DNA of 64,000 nucleotides from VFMC01 sp044238435. GTDB lineage: Bacteria > Actinomycetota > Acidimicrobiia > Acidimicrobiales > Ilumatobacteraceae. Positions within the stretch are counted from its first letter, which is position 1. The number at the start of each line of letters is the position of its first letter. Below, piece after piece: positions 42,739 to 51,868 of this stretch. The translations under genes were made by a program, and so were the position numbers. The notes beneath the pieces were generated by a model. The model had not been told where the DNA came from, ran no database searches, and saw nothing but the letters and a program-made list of their open reading frames with translations. The stretch is taken from contig JBIIDH010000003.1 in the NCBI GenBank assembly GCA_044238435.1, positions 1 through 64,000 of the forward strand. The letters are read 5' to 3'.

Positions 42739-44016
42739 ATGTCAGCGTCTGATCGACAGCAGGTCGTAGTGGTGGGCGGCGGGATCGGCGGCCTGGTGGC
42801 CGCCCTGTTCCTGCACGCCGCAGGACACGACGTGCAGGTGTACGAAGCGGCCGATGAGATCAGGCCGTTGGGTGTGGGCATCAACCTGCTGCCGCACGCG
42901 GTGCGCGAACTCGACGCACTGGGCCTGCTGACGGCGCTGAGCGCCGAGTCGGTGCCCAGCACCACGCTCGCCTACTTCTCGCGGCACGGCCAGAAGATCT
43001 GGGACGAACCCCGCGGCCTGGCAGCCGGGTATCGCTGGCCGCAGCTGTCGATCCACCGTGGCACGCTGCAGCGCATCCTGCTCGAGGCCGTACTCGAACG
43101 ACTGGGCCCCGAGCGGGTGCACACCGCGCACCGCCTCGAGTCGTTCACGTCCGACGACGACGGCGCCGGAGTGGTGTTCCGCAACCGGCGCACCGATACG
43201 GCAGTACGGGTTGAGGCGGCGGTGCTGGTGGCCGCAGACGGCATCCATTCGGCCGCTCGCCAGCAACTGCACCCCGACCAGGGGCCGCCGCTGTGGAACG
43301 GAGCGCAACTGTGGCGCGGGGTGGTCGAGCACGAGCCCATCCTCGACGGCCGAACGCTGGTGTGGGCGGGCAGCCCGCGCCAGAAGTTCGTCGGCTATCC
43401 CATCCTCGACCTGCCCGACGGCAAGCAGCTGTTCAACTTCATCGCCGAGCTGCGTTACGACGATCGGCAACTGGCCGAACGTGAGGACTGGAACCGCCCG
43501 GGCGACCCCGCCGACTACCTGCCCGCCTTCGAGTCGTGGGTGTTCGACTGGCTCGACGTGCCTGCGCTGCTGCGGCGCGCGCCGGGCACGTTCGTGTTCC
43601 CGATGGTCGACCGCGATCCGCTCGACCGCTGGACGCACGGCCGGATGACCCTGCTGGGCGACGCGGCGCACCCGATGTACCCGGTGGGCAGCAACGGTGC
43701 GTCGCAGGCCATCCTCGACGCGGCCACGCTGGCGGGCTGCCTGCGCAGTCACGCCGACGACCTCACCACTGCGCTGCAGCGTTACGACGAGGTGCGTCGG
43801 CCCGCCACGGGCGCCATCGTGCTGGCCAACCGCGGCCACGGCCCCGAACTGCCGATGCAGTTGGTGGAGGAGCGCGCGCCCGACGGGTTCGCCCACATCG
43901 ACGACGTCATCTCGCCGGCCGAGATCCTGCAGGTGACCGAGGGCTACCGCCGCACCGCCGGGTTCGCTCTCGAGGCGCTGTCGGCCGGTGTGTCGCTGGC
44001 CGATCAGCAGTACTGA
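42739..44016 (+). CDS. FAD-dependent aromatic hydroxylase (salicylate hydroxylase-like)
   Basis: 425 residues. Flavin motifs: GGGIGGLVAALFLHAAGHDVQVYE at the N terminus (Rossmann), ADGIHSAAR, and GDAAHPMYPVGSNGASQAI. The family hydroxylates aromatic acids such as salicylate, 3-hydroxybenzoate or 6-hydroxynicotinate with NAD(P)H. An SD-like GAGG precedes ATG 42739. With the aldolase it suggests aromatic-ring degradation, but substrate is unknown. Confidence 0.9.
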   Translation: MSASDRQQVVVVGGGIGGLVAALFLHAAGHDVQVYEAADEIRPLGVGINLLPHAVRELDALGLLTALSAESVPSTTLAYFSRHGQKIWDEPRGLAAGYRWPQLSIHRGTLQRILLEAVLERLGPERVHTAHRLESFTSDDDGAGVVFRNRRTDTAVRVEAAVLVAADGIHSAARQQLHPDQGPPLWNGAQLWRGVVEHEPILDGRTLVWAGSPRQKFVGYPILDLPDGKQLFNFIAELRYDDRQLAEREDWNRPGDPADYLPAFESWVFDWLDVPALLRRAPGTFVFPMVDRDPLDRWTHGRMTLLGDAAHPMYPVGSNGASQAILDAATLAGCLRSHADDLTTALQRYDEVRRPATGAIVLANRGHGPELPMQLVEERAPDGFAHIDDVISPAEILQVTEGYRRTAGFALEALSAGVSLADQQY

Positions 44017-44031
44017 ACCAGCCGTCGGCCG

Positions 44032-44772
44032 TCAGACCGATGGCACCGTGCCGGCCGCTCGGTCGGCTGCGATCTCGGCACCCATGCGCGCCAGCACGTC
44101 GCCGCGCAGGGCCGCCACCGTGCCGATGTAGGCGCGCCGGTGCAGGCCCGCCGCCAGTTCCTGGGCGCGGGCGATCGCTGTGTCGAGCACCTCGCCCGCA
44201 GGTGCCAGTTCGTCGAGATAGCCCGCCTCCACCGCTCCAGGTGCGTCGGTGATGCGCGCGTTGGCAACGGCACGCTGCAGGTGCCTGCGGCTGAGGCGTT
44301 CGACCGCGATGGTCATGGCCCAGGCAGGCAGCACCATGCCGATGGCAACCTCGTTCAGGCCGATGCGGTGCGTGGCCTCGCCGTCGGGCTGCTGTCCGAT
44401 GCGCACGTCGCAGCCGAGGAGCACCAGCGCTCCGGCGGCCAGCGCATGCCCCGTGCAGGCGGCCACCACGGGCAGCGACGAGCCGTACAGGCGGTGCACC
44501 AGCGAACCGCCGTCGGCCACCATCGCCGCCACGGCCGCCAGGTCGCCGGCCCGCATCACCGACAGGTCGAACCCGGCGCAGAACACGCCGGGGCGTCCGT
44601 GCAGCACCACGGCGCCGATGGTGTCGTCGGCCTCGGCGGCGTCGAGCGCGGCGTTGATGGCCGCCAACATCGCGGGCGAGAGTGCGTTCGCCTTGCCGTC
44701 GTCGAGGTGAACGACCATCACCCGATCGACCTGTTCGGTGCGGACCCGTTCGGCGTGCTGCTCTGCGCTCAT
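44032..44772 (-). CDS. Enoyl-CoA hydratase/isomerase family protein
   Basis: 246 residues. Crotonase fold with CAGFDLSVM and ACTGHALAAGALVLLGCDVRIG oxyanion-hole segments. The place where one catalytic Glu is usual reads GLNEVAIGM, so activity class (hydratase, isomerase or hydrolase) cannot be settled. It might act in degradation of acyl-CoA from the nearby aromatic pathway. Start ATG 44772; convergent with the hydroxylase. Confidence 0.88.
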   Translation of the reverse strand: MSAEQHAERVRTEQVDRVMVVHLDDGKANALSPAMLAAINAALDAAEADDTIGAVVLHGRPGVFCAGFDLSVMRAGDLAAVAAMVADGGSLVHRLYGSSLPVVAACTGHALAAGALVLLGCDVRIGQQPDGEATHRIGLNEVAIGMVLPAWAMTIAVERLSRRHLQRAVANARITDAPGAVEAGYLDELAPAGEVLDTAIARAQELAAGLHRRAYIGTVAALRGDVLARMGAEIAADRAAGTVPSV

Positions 44773-44907
44773 GGGCGAACTGTAGGTGCCCGGCGATGGT
44801 GGACGCATCCGAAGCCGTCCGCCACCGCCAGTCGCGGTTCGATCCCTTGCGTGCCGTCGCTCGCCTCGGACTGTCAAGGCAGGCACAAGGTCTGGCCGCG
44901 GGAACGA

Positions 44908-45837
44908 ATGACGACATGTATCTCCTCCAGTACGACGACAGAGACGGCCGTGGCTGATTCCTCGCGCCTCGAGAGCCCCTGCGTCCGCGTCGTCGTGCCG
45001 GCTCACAACGCCGCGGCGTTCCTCGGTGAGACCCTCCAGTCGCTCGTCGACCAGGAGGGTGCCCCGCGGTTCCGTGTGGTGGTGGTCGTGAGCGCCTCGG
45101 TCGACGACACCGAGCGGGTGGCCCAGTCGTTCGCCGATCGACTCGACCTCGTCGTGGCGCACACGTCGGTCCCCGGCGGCAACGTCGCCCGCAACCACGG
45201 CGCCCAGATGGCCGGCGACGAGCGCTACCTGCTGTTCCTCGATCACGACGATGTAGCCGAACCCACCTGGGTACGCAATCTCGTCGGTGCTCTGGCAACA
45301 CTCGATGTCGCTCTGGGCCAGTACGCACTCGACCGGCTGAACAGCAAGGCCACACGCGACCTTCGTGGGCCGGCTCCGTTCGTCGAGGTGCCCGAGACGT
45401 GGGAGCGCAGCATGCTGCGCGGCCAGGGCGGGAACTGTGGCTGGCGGAAGACCGCATGGGACGAGGTGGGGGGCCTCGACGAGACACACAACTTCGTCGA
45501 CGATGTCGAGATCCTCTGGCGGGCCGACGATTGCGGCAAGCGCATCGGTTACGTCGCCGACGCGACGATCCAGTACCGGCTCCGGCCGACACCGATGGGC
45601 TACTTCATGCAGTACGTGCACCGGTACGAGGGGTGGGCCCACCTGCACGCCCAGTTCCCCGACCGCGTGCCGCGTCGAACGGTGTTCCAGTTCACCAAGC
45701 AGGTGGCCTGGCTGGTGGTGCACCTACCGCGGGCGTTCAGTTCCGACCCGGCCCGCAAGGGATCCTGGATCGCTCCTGCGGCTCGGGTGACCGGTTCGCT
45801 CCGCGGGTCGCTGAAGCATCGGACGGTGTACCTGTGA
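44908..45837 (+). CDS. Family 2 glycosyltransferase
   Basis: 309 residues. GT-A fold: VRVVVPAHNAAAFLGETLQSL at the N terminus, and LFLDHDDVAEPTWV with the DxD-type metal site, then RGQGGNCGWRKTAWDEVGGLDE with the acceptor motif. It transfers a sugar from an activated donor, probably for a cell-surface polymer. The translation start at ATG 44908 follows GGGAACGA; a GTG at 44950 is also possible. It is coupled to the methyltransferase by a GTGA overlap at 45834. Confidence 0.88.
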   Translation: MTTCISSSTTTETAVADSSRLESPCVRVVVPAHNAAAFLGETLQSLVDQEGAPRFRVVVVVSASVDDTERVAQSFADRLDLVVAHTSVPGGNVARNHGAQMAGDERYLLFLDHDDVAEPTWVRNLVGALATLDVALGQYALDRLNSKATRDLRGPAPFVEVPETWERSMLRGQGGNCGWRKTAWDEVGGLDETHNFVDDVEILWRADDCGKRIGYVADATIQYRLRPTPMGYFMQYVHRYEGWAHLHAQFPDRVPRRTVFQFTKQVAWLVVHLPRAFSSDPARKGSWIAPAARVTGSLRGSLKHRTVYL

Positions 45838-46877
45838 GGACCGTCGACACGTGCCCCTGGTGCGAAGCCTCTCTCGGCGGCGGCGACTTCCCGGTCGTCG
45901 AGAAGATGCACGGCACCGGTGAGGTGTTCCACTACAGCGAGTGCCCGTCGTGCCGCAGCATGACCCTCACGTTCGTGCCGCTCGATCTCGACGCCTACTA
46001 TCCCGGCGACTACTACTCGTTCACCGCGGCACCGCTCCCGCAGCGGTCGAGGCTCACCCTGTGCGCGCGACGCCTGCGCACCCGGGCCGCCATGAGTCGG
46101 TTGATGCCGCGACGGTGGGCCGCACGAGCGGGGGGTGTCCCGGACTGGTTGGTGGCGCTGCGTCCACTGCGACGCGACTCGCGGCTGCTCGATGTGGGCG
46201 GCGGCGGCGGACGGCTCGTGGCACGGCTGCGCCGGATGGGCTACCAGGCCAGCAGAGGTGTCGACCCCTTCGTCGACGCGACCAACGAGTTCGTCGACAA
46301 GCAGAGCATCCAGGAGACGCACGGCTCGTTCGACGTGGTGATGTTCCACCACAGCCTCGAGCACGTGCCCCATCCCGCCGCCGACCTGCTGAGGGCGAGC
46401 AGCCTGGTGGGCGACGACGGTCGCATCCTGGTGCGCCTGCCGGTTGCCGGCATGGAGGCATGGGAGATCTACGGCGCCGATTGGGTGGCGCTCGACCCGC
46501 CTCGCCATCTGTCGGTGCCGAGCGTCGCCGGGATGCACGCCATTGCTGCTCGCTGCGGTCTCGAGATCGAGTCGTGGTGGTGCGACGCCACCGGCAACGG
46601 GTGGTGGGCGAGCGAACTCGTCCGGCAGGGGATACCGCACTCGAGTCCACTCGCCGACGAGGTGATGCCTGCAGAACGGCGGAAGCAATTCGCTGCCATT
46701 GCCGCCGATGCCAACCGTCGACAGGTGGGCGACACGGCCGGATTCATCCTGCGCCGCTCCTCCACACCACCTGCCGCGCTGAGCGAGGCCCGAACCGAGG
46801 CTGTGGCACAGGTAACGCCACCTCGGTCACGCACATGCAGACTCGCCGTGCCATCATCCCGCTCCACAACTGAATGA
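45834..46877 (+). CDS. SAM-dependent methyltransferase with N-terminal zinc ribbon
   Basis: 347 residues. The N terminus has CPWC (C7, C10) and CPSC (C37, C40), a zinc ribbon. It is followed by a class I methyltransferase core: LLDVGGGGGRLVARL, GVDPF and HHSLEHVPHPAADLL. Such fused proteins often modify sugars or lipids in polysaccharide pathways, in line with the glycosyltransferase before it. Start GTG 45834. The stop at 46875-46877 abuts the FMN riboswitch. Confidence 0.87.
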   Translation: MRTVDTCPWCEASLGGGDFPVVEKMHGTGEVFHYSECPSCRSMTLTFVPLDLDAYYPGDYYSFTAAPLPQRSRLTLCARRLRTRAAMSRLMPRRWAARAGGVPDWLVALRPLRRDSRLLDVGGGGGRLVARLRRMGYQASRGVDPFVDATNEFVDKQSIQETHGSFDVVMFHHSLEHVPHPAADLLRASSLVGDDGRILVRLPVAGMEAWEIYGADWVALDPPRHLSVPSVAGMHAIAARCGLEIESWWCDATGNGWWASELVRQGIPHSSPLADEVMPAERRKQFAAIAADANRRQVGDTAGFILRRSSTPPAALSEARTEAVAQVTPPRSRTCRLAVPSSRSTTE

Positions 46878-47004
46878 ACCCCTGCGGGGTTGGGTGCAAG
46901 TCCCGACCGGCGGTCACAGCCCGCGAACCCGTCATCGTTCGATGACGGGCCGACCCGGTGGAACTCCGGGGCCGACGGTAAGAGTCCGGATGGGAGCAGG
47001 GTGA
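46876..47004 (+). promoter_or_regulatory. FMN riboswitch (RFN element)
   Basis: The sequence matches the conserved RFN core: GACCGGCGGTCACAGCCCGCGA, then GACCCGGTGGAACTCCGG, and CCGACGGTAAGAGTCCGGATGG. P1 pairs CCCTGC (46880-46885) with GCAGGG (46996-47001). A variable stem CCCGTCATCG/CGATGACGGG is perfect. It senses flavin mononucleotide and controls the rib operon; the expression platform between 47005 and 47119 is not clear. Confidence 0.95.
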
Positions 47005-47119
47005 CGTCTCGCTGAACGGTCGCGCCTGCATCGGCGCCGCCGGTTGGTCTGCGTTGCCGTGCTCCGGAACGAGCCCGCATCCACCACACCGGTCCCGAAC
47101 CACAGCCAGGAGCGCCACC

Positions 47120-47161
47120 ATGAGCCAGTTGCACCGCATCCACCCCGAGGGGGTCTGCTGA
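47120..47161 (+). CDS. Candidate 13-residue leader peptide overlapping ribE
   Basis: ATG at 47120 after a CAGGAG ribosome site encodes MSQLHRIHPEGVC and stops at TGA 47159-47161, which overlaps the ribE ATG (TGATG). The GAGGGGG before ribE lies inside it. Whether it is translated and couples riboflavin synthase synthesis is unknown. Confidence 0.4.
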   Translation: MSQLHRIHPEGVC

Positions 47162-47793
47162 TGTTCACGGGCATCGTCGAAGAACTCGGTCGGATCGAGT
47201 CGTTCGTGGGCAGCACGCTGCGCATCGCAGCGAGCGACGTCATCGCCGACGCCAAGCTGGGCGACTCCATTGCGGTGAACGGCTGCTGCCTCACCCTGGT
47301 CGCCCAGGGCGACGGCTGGTGGGAGGCCGACGTGAGCGACGAGACGGTCAACCGCACCAGCCTCGCCCGCGCTGCTGCGGGCGACCCGGTGAACCTCGAG
47401 CGCGCCGTGCGCATGCACGACCGCCTCGGTGGCCACCTGGTGCAGGGCCACGTCGACGCGGTGGGCGAGATCGTCGACCCGGTTCCCGACCTGCGCGTAC
47501 GGGTGCCGCAGCACTTGCTGCCCTATCTGGTCGAGAAGGGGTCGGTCACCGTCGACGGCGTCAGCCTCACCGTGGTGAAGCCCCTCGACGACGGGTTCAC
47601 CGTCGCCATCATCCCGCACACCGCGGCGGTCACGTCGTTGGGCGCGAAGCGGCCCGGCGACCTGGTGAACATCGAGGTGGATGTCATCGCCAAGTACGTC
47701 GAGCGCATGCTGGCCCCTCTGCTGGCGGGCGCAGGCAGCGCCACCGAGGTGGCCGAACGGTTCGTGCGCCCCGCAGCGGAGGTGGCGTCGTGA
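47161..47793 (+). CDS. ribE: Riboflavin synthase alpha subunit
   Basis: 210 residues. Two lumazine-binding repeats, each starting with the MFTGIVEELGRI / HLVQGHVDAVGEI type motif, and the NGCCLTL / DGVSLTVV segments. It catalyses the last dismutation of 6,7-dimethyl-8-ribityllumazine to riboflavin. The GAGGGGG ribosome site supports ATG 47161. Overlaps ribBA (GTGA). Confidence 0.95.
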   Translation: MFTGIVEELGRIESFVGSTLRIAASDVIADAKLGDSIAVNGCCLTLVAQGDGWWEADVSDETVNRTSLARAAAGDPVNLERAVRMHDRLGGHLVQGHVDAVGEIVDPVPDLRVRVPQHLLPYLVEKGSVTVDGVSLTVVKPLDDGFTVAIIPHTAAVTSLGAKRPGDLVNIEVDVIAKYVERMLAPLLAGAGSATEVAERFVRPAAEVAS

Positions 47794-49064
47794 ACCGCCC
47801 GGTGTTCGACCCCATCGAGGCCGCCATCGCAGCCATCGGCCGCGGCGAGATCGTGGTGGTGGCCGACGACGAGGACCGCGAGAACGAGGGCGACCTCATC
47901 ATGGCGGCCGACATGGCCACCGCCGAGCAGATCGCGTTCTTCGTGCGCCACACCTCTGGCGTCATCTGCGTGGGCCTGCCCGGCGAGCGCTGCGACGAAC
48001 TGCAGTTGCCGTTGATGGTGCCCGCCAGCGGCAACACCGAGGTGCAGGGCACCGCCTTCACCGTCACTGTCGACCTGGCCGAGGGCACGTCCACGGGCAT
48101 CTCGGCGGCCGACCGGGCGCGCACGTTGCAGGCGCTCGCCGACCCCACGGTGGGGGCGGCGGCGTTCAACCGCCCGGGCCACATCTTCCCGCTGCGGGCG
48201 CGGCCGGGCGGCACGCTGAAGCGCGCCGGACACACCGAGGCCGCTGTCGACCTGGCCCGCCTGGCCGGGCGAGCGCCAGCCGGTGTGCTGTGCGAAGTGG
48301 TGCTCGACTCGGGCGGTATGGCCCGTGTGCCCGATCTACGGGCCTTCGCCGACGAACACGGACTGCTGCTCGTGTCGATCGCCGACCTCATCCGCTACCG
48401 GCGGCGCACCGAGAAGCTGGTCACCCGCACGGCAGCAGCCCGGGTACCCACGCAGTGGGGCGAGTTCCGCTGCGTGTCGTTCGACAGCCGGGTCGACGGT
48501 GGCGACTCGCACCTCGCCTTCGTGATGGGCGAGGTGGCCGGTCGGGCCGACGTGCTGGTGCGTGTGCACAGCGAGTGCATCACCGGCGACGTGTTCGCCA
48601 GCGTGCGCTGCGATTGCGGCGAGCAGTTGCACGAGGCGATGCGGCGGGTGGCCGAGGAGGGCCACGGCGTGGTGGTGTACCTGCGCGGCCACGAGGGCCG
48701 GGGCATCGGCATCACCCACAAGCTCCATGCCTACGAGTTGCAGGATGCAGGCGCCGACACGGTCGACGCCAACCTGCGCCTGGGCCTGCCTGTCGACAGC
48801 CGCGAGTACGGCATCGGCGCGCAGATCCTGGCCGATCTCGGCCTCACCAGCATCCGCTTGATGACCAACAACCCGGCCAAGTACGGCGGCCTCGACGGCT
48901 ACGGCCTCACCATCACCGAGCGGGTGCCGCTGCACGTGCCGGTGCACCCCGAGGCACAGCGGTACCTCGAGACCAAGCGCCTCCGCATGGGCCACTCGTT
49001 GCCCGAGGCACCGACCGCCGAGGCCGATCTCGCATCCACCCTTCCCACCCTGGAGCACTCATGA
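47790..49064 (+). CDS. ribBA: Bifunctional DHBP synthase/GTP cyclohydrolase II
   Basis: 424 residues. The DHBP synthase half has DDEDRENEGDL (about 26-36) and RAGHTEAAVDLARLAG. The GTP cyclohydrolase II half has the three zinc-binding Cys in HSECITGDVFASVRCDCGEQ and RGHEGRGIG. Both domains look intact. They supply both precursors for riboflavin. Start GTG 47790. Overlaps ribH (ATGA). Confidence 0.95.
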   Translation: MNRPVFDPIEAAIAAIGRGEIVVVADDEDRENEGDLIMAADMATAEQIAFFVRHTSGVICVGLPGERCDELQLPLMVPASGNTEVQGTAFTVTVDLAEGTSTGISAADRARTLQALADPTVGAAAFNRPGHIFPLRARPGGTLKRAGHTEAAVDLARLAGRAPAGVLCEVVLDSGGMARVPDLRAFADEHGLLLVSIADLIRYRRRTEKLVTRTAAARVPTQWGEFRCVSFDSRVDGGDSHLAFVMGEVAGRADVLVRVHSECITGDVFASVRCDCGEQLHEAMRRVAEEGHGVVVYLRGHEGRGIGITHKLHAYELQDAGADTVDANLRLGLPVDSREYGIGAQILADLGLTSIRLMTNNPAKYGGLDGYGLTITERVPLHVPVHPEAQRYLETKRLRMGHSLPEAPTAEADLASTLPTLEHS

Positions 49065-49528
49065 CCACCTTCTCCGGCCGTCTCGACGGCACCGGCCTGC
49101 GCGTCGCCCTGGTGTGCAGCCGCTTCAACGACCTCGTCGTCGAGCGTCTCGAGTCAGGCGCCCGCGACGTGCTGGTGCGCCACGGCGTGGCCGACGACGC
49201 GATCGACACGATGTGGGTGCCCGGCGCCTGGGAGATCCCCATGGCGGCCAAGGTGATGGCGGGCACCGGTCGGTACGACGCCGTGGTGGGCCTCGGCGCC
49301 GTCATCCGCGGCGCCACGTACCACTTCGAGGTGGTGGCCAATCAGAGTGCCGCCGGCCTGGCGCGGGTGGCACTCGACACCGGCGTGGTGGTCACCAACG
49401 GCATCATCACCGTCGACTCCATCGAGCAGGCGCTCGAGCGGGCGGGCAGCAAGGCGGGCAACAAGGGTGTCGATGCGGCGATGGCCGCGCTCGAGACCGT
49501 CGCCGTCATCCGTCTCGCCACCGCCTGA
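49061..49528 (+). CDS. ribH: 6,7-dimethyl-8-ribityllumazine synthase
   Basis: 155 residues. Motifs: CSRFNDLVVERL, VPGAWEIPMAAK, GAVIRGATYHFEVVANQSAAGL with the catalytic His, and GNKGVDAAMAALE. It forms the lumazine substrate for riboflavin synthase. It is the third and last gene of the riboswitch-controlled operon. No ribD (deaminase/reductase) is found in the window. Confidence 0.95.
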   Translation: MTTFSGRLDGTGLRVALVCSRFNDLVVERLESGARDVLVRHGVADDAIDTMWVPGAWEIPMAAKVMAGTGRYDAVVGLGAVIRGATYHFEVVANQSAAGLARVALDTGVVVTNGIITVDSIEQALERAGSKAGNKGVDAAMAALETVAVIRLATA

Positions 49529-49538
49529 CCAAGGCGGG

Positions 49539-50141
49539 TCAGCGGGCGAGGAGGCCGTCGGCCGACTCGTCGGCCATGGCGGCCCACTGCGGCGACGGCA
49601 GGTGCATCAGCACGATGCCGAATGCGGCGAGCACCGAGTTGCGGAACGCCGGCTCGAGGCCGTTCCACGACGTCGAGCGCCACATCTGGAACCACTCGCC
49701 ACCGATGGTGATGAAGCCGCCCATGAACAACACGAGGATCATCGCCAGGCCGATGGTGCCCAGTCGGCGCGGCAGGTCGAAGCTGCGGGTGCGGCTGGCG
49801 CGCAGCCACGCCCACACCGAGCACAGCAGCACGACGGCAGCGGCCGACTCCCAGATGATGACGCCGATGTAGGCGAGGTGGTGGAACCAGGTGGCCTCGA
49901 TGGCCCGCCACATCACATCGCTGTCGAGACCCTCACCCGGCGGGGCGCCGAAGTTGGTGGTGTCCATCGACAGCACGTGCGATACGAAGTCGAAGTTGGT
50001 GCCGTAGTCGGTGATGTTCCCGATGGCCACCAGCAGGATGTACAGCGCGTTGATGCCCACCACCACTGTGCACGCCACGGGCAGCGTGCCCAGGCTCAGC
50101 ACCCGGCTCCGCACCGATTCCCCGAAGGTCTGCTCGCTCAC
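49539..50141 (-). CDS. DUF2165-type membrane protein
   Basis: 200 residues, five or so hydrophobic helices. The central FHHLAYIGVIIWESAAAVVLLCS and MGGFITIGGEWFQMWRSTSWNGLEPAFRNS segments resemble the DUF2165 family of small integral membrane proteins. Function unknown. I chose GTG 50141, which follows GGGGGAAC; an ATG at 50180 would add a charged tail. Confidence 0.78.
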   Translation of the reverse strand: MSEQTFGESVRSRVLSLGTLPVACTVVVGINALYILLVAIGNITDYGTNFDFVSHVLSMDTTNFGAPPGEGLDSDVMWRAIEATWFHHLAYIGVIIWESAAAVVLLCSVWAWLRASRTRSFDLPRRLGTIGLAMILVLFMGGFITIGGEWFQMWRSTSWNGLEPAFRNSVLAAFGIVLMHLPSPQWAAMADESADGLLAR

Positions 50142-50204
50142 CGTTCCCCCGTTCCGGTCCTTCGACCTGGGGCGCAGCATAGAACCGTCGGGGTGTGGCG
50201 GCGG

Positions 50205-51755
50205 TCAACCCAGCGACGTGGTGGCGGTGGGCGTGCTGAACTGCCGCGGGTACCACACCTGCAGATCGACCTCGTCGACGGTGAACACCACGCCGTCGTC
50301 GACCCACGCCCTGTTCGGGCTGTCGCAACAGCCGATGCCGAAGCTGTACGGATCGGCCCATCGCTGGTCGTCGGCAACCTGGCGACCGGTCGCAGTGTCG
50401 ATCATCGTCCACACCGTCGGCTCGATGGTGGACGGGTCGGAGTCGAACGGGCCGGCGATCAGCGCCACGCCATCGGCCACGATCGACACCCCGTAATTGC
50501 CGTCGAGCCGCCACACGGTGCGGCCGGTGCGAGCTTCGACACCCTCCACGGCGGCATCGGGGCACCAGTCGTTGCCGCTCGTGTCGCGCGGACCGCAGGT
50601 GCTGGCCACGGCGATGTCGCCGTCGAGCGCCACCCGGAACCCTTCGCCGTTGATCGAGTTCAGGTCGGCGCGCCGCCACAGTTCGGTCCCGAACGCGTCG
50701 ATGCCGACCAGGGGTTGGTCGCCACCGTCGAGGTACGGACCGAACTCGACTACCGCCGGTCGGGCGGCCTGCAACGCAGCCGGGTCGGTGCTCCAGCCAT
50801 CACCCTCCTGCACTGCGGCCACCGCACGCACGGCGCCGAGCACCTGCGGGCCGAACGCCACCAGTCGGCCATCCGGCAGGGAGGCGAAATCATCGCCGTA
50901 GCCGGTGAGGGCGACCGGCGGCATCGTCACGGTCGACGCCGTCATGGTGGCCAGGTCGATGCGCAGCAGCGAGTCGACCGACATGTCGATGTTGCCGTCG
51001 ACCGCAGGGGCCAAGAGCAGGTCGTCGAGCGCGATGCCGTACAGGGCGGTTCGGTACCCCGCCACCTCGCCGGTGATGCCCGAGGCGGCCACCACGTCGT
51101 CGAGCGAGCGGGTGACCTGCCCGTCGGCGAGCGACCACACCTCCCACCGCGGTTCGAAGCCGCCGGGCGATGTGTTGTCGAACCAGAGCACGAGGGCCTC
51201 GCCACTTTCCGGGCGCGCGTCGGCGAACACGCGCATCGGCCGCCAGTCGAGGCAGCGCTGCCAGCGGATCGCTCCATCGGCATCGACCGCCGCCACCATG
51301 CCCACGTCAGTGGGCGAGTTGTAGGGCATCAACCACAACAGCACTCCGCCGGGAATGGCGATCGCCGAGGTGCGCGACCAGTCGGAGGTGCCGTCGGGCA
51401 TGTTCACTTCGGGCAAGGCGATGTCGACCACGGGTGCGGCGCCGAGCGGGCCGAGCGTCTCGGGCAGCGCCGCGACCGGAAGCGGCGCCCGGCTGGGCCC
51501 GCGTTCGATGCACCCCGGCGTGAAGCGGTTGTCGGGCGCCAGTGTGGTGCCGGGCGCGGTCGACTCGGTGGTGGTGGGCAGGTCGGTGCTGCTGGTCGGC
51601 ACGGCGTCGGTGGTGGTGGACACCTCGGTCGATGGGGTCGTCACCGTCGTGCCCGTGGTGTTCGAGCTGCCGACGGACGGGTCGGCATCGGAACTGCCAC
51701 ACGCGGCTCCGGCCATCACGACAGCAGCCAGCAGGACGAGGTGAGGGGTGCGCAC
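50205..51755 (-). CDS. Secreted lipoprotein with PQQ-like beta-propeller
   Basis: 516 residues. Lipoprotein signal (LLAAVVMAGAAC), then a Thr/Ser-rich linker, then repeated beta blades: AAVDADGAIRWQRC, WEVWSLADGQVTRS, LVGIDAFGTELWRR and VEGVEARTGRTVWRLDG. These fit a PQQ-binding-like or seven-blade propeller; cofactor binding is not shown. It is probably an exported enzyme or binding platform. GTG 51755 chosen; it is the only start giving the signal peptide. Confidence 0.78.
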   Translation of the reverse strand: MRTPHLVLLAAVVMAGAACGSSDADPSVGSSNTTGTTVTTPSTEVSTTTDAVPTSSTDLPTTTESTAPGTTLAPDNRFTPGCIERGPSRAPLPVAALPETLGPLGAAPVVDIALPEVNMPDGTSDWSRTSAIAIPGGVLLWLMPYNSPTDVGMVAAVDADGAIRWQRCLDWRPMRVFADARPESGEALVLWFDNTSPGGFEPRWEVWSLADGQVTRSLDDVVAASGITGEVAGYRTALYGIALDDLLLAPAVDGNIDMSVDSLLRIDLATMTASTVTMPPVALTGYGDDFASLPDGRLVAFGPQVLGAVRAVAAVQEGDGWSTDPAALQAARPAVVEFGPYLDGGDQPLVGIDAFGTELWRRADLNSINGEGFRVALDGDIAVASTCGPRDTSGNDWCPDAAVEGVEARTGRTVWRLDGNYGVSIVADGVALIAGPFDSDPSTIEPTVWTMIDTATGRQVADDQRWADPYSFGIGCCDSPNRAWVDDGVVFTVDEVDLQVWYPRQFSTPTATTSLG

Positions 51756-51854
51756 GACTTCATCCTCGCGTAGCCACGGCCGCTGTCGGCGGCGACCCGC
51801 CCGCGACCCGCGATCGTCGGGTCGGTTGCGGGCGTGGCAGCAGCGGTGTTTAGA

Positions 51855-51868
51855 TTGACATATGTCCA
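51855..51868. promoter_or_regulatory. TetR-type operator candidate over the hydroxylase start
   Basis: TTGACATATGTCCA, a palindrome of the TTGACAnnTGTCAA class, includes the ATG at 51862. The preceding TAGATT (51851-51856) may be a -10 for a leaderless transcript. Two more copies occur in this island. Confidence 0.6.

Noticed and set aside
42742..43896. Long minus-strand open frame opposite the FAD hydroxylase
   Set aside because: Shadow of the strongly supported hydroxylase; no ribosome site or motifs.
44915..44956. 13-codon frame (MYLLQYDDRDGRG) near the glycosyltransferase start
   Set aside because: Lies out of frame within the probable start region of the glycosyltransferase, with no independent ribosome site.
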